Source of the DNA: Streptosporangiaceae bacterium
Lineage (GTDB): Bacteria > Actinomycetota > Actinomycetes > Streptosporangiales > Streptosporangiaceae
NCBI GenBank assembly: GCA_030045295.1
Contig: JASIGD010000287.1
Span: forward strand, 1-6,167
DNA length: 6,167 nt
Direction of reading: 5' to 3'
Of this stretch, positions 5,132 through 6,167 are shown piece by piece (the stretch's first letter is position 1; each line of letters starts with the position of its first letter). The notes beneath the pieces were generated by a model. That model saw nothing but the letters and a program-made list of their open reading frames with translations, had not been told where the DNA came from and did no database searches. Both the position numbers and the translations under genes were made by a program.

Positions 5132-6142
5132 GTGGCGCCGGCCAGCCGGGCCCGGTACGTATCGACCGGTCACCTGCCCTCGCCCCGGCAGATCCAGGCC
5201 ACCGTGAACGAGGCTTACCGGCTGTACCGGTCGGATGATCGCGGCGAACCGTCGCACACCTATCCCGCGCTGGCCCGGGTGCCCGGCCACCTGTTCGGCA
5301 TCTGCGTGGCGGACATCAACGGCAGCCTGTACCGGGCGGGCGACACCCGGTATGAGTTCGCGATCATGAGCGTGGCCAAGCCGTTCGTCTTCGCCCTGGT
5401 GGCCGAGGCACTCGGCGCCGAAGAGGTCAGGCAGAAGGTCGGGGTGAACGCGACCGGGCTCGCGTTCGACTCGCTGGCCGCGGTCGAGCACAGCGCGGAC
5501 GGCAGATCGAATCCGATGGTGAACGCGGGGGCCATCGCCGCTACCAGCCTGGCGCCGGGGGGCAGCAGCGCCGCGAAGTGGGAGTTCCTGCGCGACGGGC
5601 TGTCCGGTTTCGCCGGCCGTGAGCTTGCGCTGAGCGATGAGGTCTACGCGTCCGCCTCGGCGACCAATCACCGCAATCGCGCCATCGCGAACCTCCTGGC
5701 CAGCCGGCGCCGGGTCTACTGTGACCCGGCCGAGGCGATCGACCTGTACACCAGGCAGAGCTGCCTGCTCGCCAGCGCCGAGGACCTCGCGGTCATGAGC
5801 GCCACCCTGGCCGACGGCGGGGTCAACCCGGTGACCGGGCTGCGGGTCGTCACCCCGGATGTGTGCCAGGACACGCTGGCCGTCATGGCGACCGCGGGGA
5901 TGTACCAGACCTCGGGTGACTGGCTGTTCGACGTCGGCGTCCCCGGCAAGAGCGGGATCGGAGGCGGGATCGTCGCGGTCTCGCCCGGCAAGGGCGGCCT
6001 GGGGACCTTCTCTCCGCTGCTGGATCCGGCGGGGAACAGCGTCCGGGGTCAGCTGGCGGCCCGGCACCTGTCCCGGGCGCTCGGATTGAGCCTGTTCGCC
6101 TCCCAGCCGCGGCGGACATCGCCGGCCGTCCGCCCGCCGTAG
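5132..6142 (+). CDS. glsA: Glutaminase (L-glutamine amidohydrolase)
   Basis: A 336-residue cytosolic enzyme of the GlsA family (serine beta-lactamase-like fold) that hydrolyses L-glutamine to L-glutamate and ammonia. The catalytic Ser80-x-x-Lys83 is in MSVAKPF. Comparison with human GLS from memory places the other active-site residues at Asn131 (NPMVNAGAIA), Asn182 (HRNRAIA), Tyr206 (DLYTRQ), Tyr258 (AGMYQTSGDW) and Ile276 (GKSGIGGG, Val in the human enzyme). The glutamate that binds the substrate amino group (human Glu381) falls on Ala175, an oddity discussed in the findings. Length is near the usual 300-330, with a short Pro/Arg-rich C-terminal tail (about 325-336). The start is GTG with no evident ribosome binding site, but it keeps the RYVSTGHLP N-terminal segment; the next GTG (residue 25) would cut into the first helix. 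It lies 34 bp after the protease gene with no obvious terminator between, so readthrough is likely. The two genes share no pathway I can see. Confidence 0.93.
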   Translation: MAPASRARYVSTGHLPSPRQIQATVNEAYRLYRSDDRGEPSHTYPALARVPGHLFGICVADINGSLYRAGDTRYEFAIMSVAKPFVFALVAEALGAEEVRQKVGVNATGLAFDSLAAVEHSADGRSNPMVNAGAIAATSLAPGGSSAAKWEFLRDGLSGFAGRELALSDEVYASASATNHRNRAIANLLASRRRVYCDPAEAIDLYTRQSCLLASAEDLAVMSATLADGGVNPVTGLRVVTPDVCQDTLAVMATAGMYQTSGDWLFDVGVPGKSGIGGGIVAVSPGKGGLGTFSPLLDPAGNSVRGQLAARHLSRALGLSLFASQPRRTSPAVRPP

Positions 6143-6161
6143 CGCGGACACCCGGCCGCGC
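6142..6161 (+). terminator. Possible hairpin just after the glutaminase stop
   Basis: GCGCGG and CCGCGC form a 6-bp stem with an 8-nt loop directly overlapping the last base of the stop codon. No T-tract is visible in the six bases left before the window ends. GC-rich hairpins without T-tracts can terminate in actinomycetes, but in DNA this rich in G and C such a stem is also expected by chance. Confidence 0.25.
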
Positions 6162-6167
6162 CGCGCC

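Noticed and set aside
5129..6151. A 340-codon frame antisense to the glutaminase.
   Set aside because: The plus-strand frame has unmistakable glutaminase motifs. The antisense product is rich in Arg, Gly and Gln and matches nothing I know.

Overview
The window is GC-rich DNA (GTG/TTG start candidates, G/C at most third codon positions, long antisense shadow frames) that reads as the chromosome of an actinomycete (Actinomycetota). The order cannot be fixed from the sequence. It is gene-dense and fully explained by seven protein genes. I see no tRNA, rRNA, CRISPR array, insertion sequence, phage gene or integration scar.

Minus-strand cluster (1-3828, transcribed right to left): a small lipoprotein of unknown function, a 73-residue single-pass membrane protein, a large polytopic protein with a degenerate kinase-like domain and a C-terminal lysylphosphatidylglycerol-synthase-type (YbhN/UPF0104, MprF flippase-like) membrane domain, a DUF6325-type protein, and the start of a short basic/glutamine-rich peptide cut off by the left window edge. 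Gaps are 21 nt, a 4-nt GTGA overlap (if the GTG start is right), 55 nt and 19 nt, so a single operon is likely.

The 183-bp divergent spacer (3829-4011) separates this cluster from the plus-strand genes and holds the only good promoter candidate. Plus-strand pair (4012-6142): an exported, probably lipid-anchored HtrA/DegP-type serine protease with one PDZ domain, followed after 34 bp by a glutaminase of the serine-dependent beta-lactamase-like fold (GlsA family).

Functionally, three or four products face the membrane or the outside: lipoprotein, small membrane protein, flippase-like protein and HtrA lipoprotein. An envelope-maintenance theme is a reasonable inference but is not proven by anything in the sequence. 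The points most worth a second look are the loss of all key catalytic residues in the kinase-like domain, the replacement of the canonical substrate-binding glutamate by alanine in the glutaminase, and a cysteine pair in the protease. I do not see a clearly new system of the defence or mobile-element kind.
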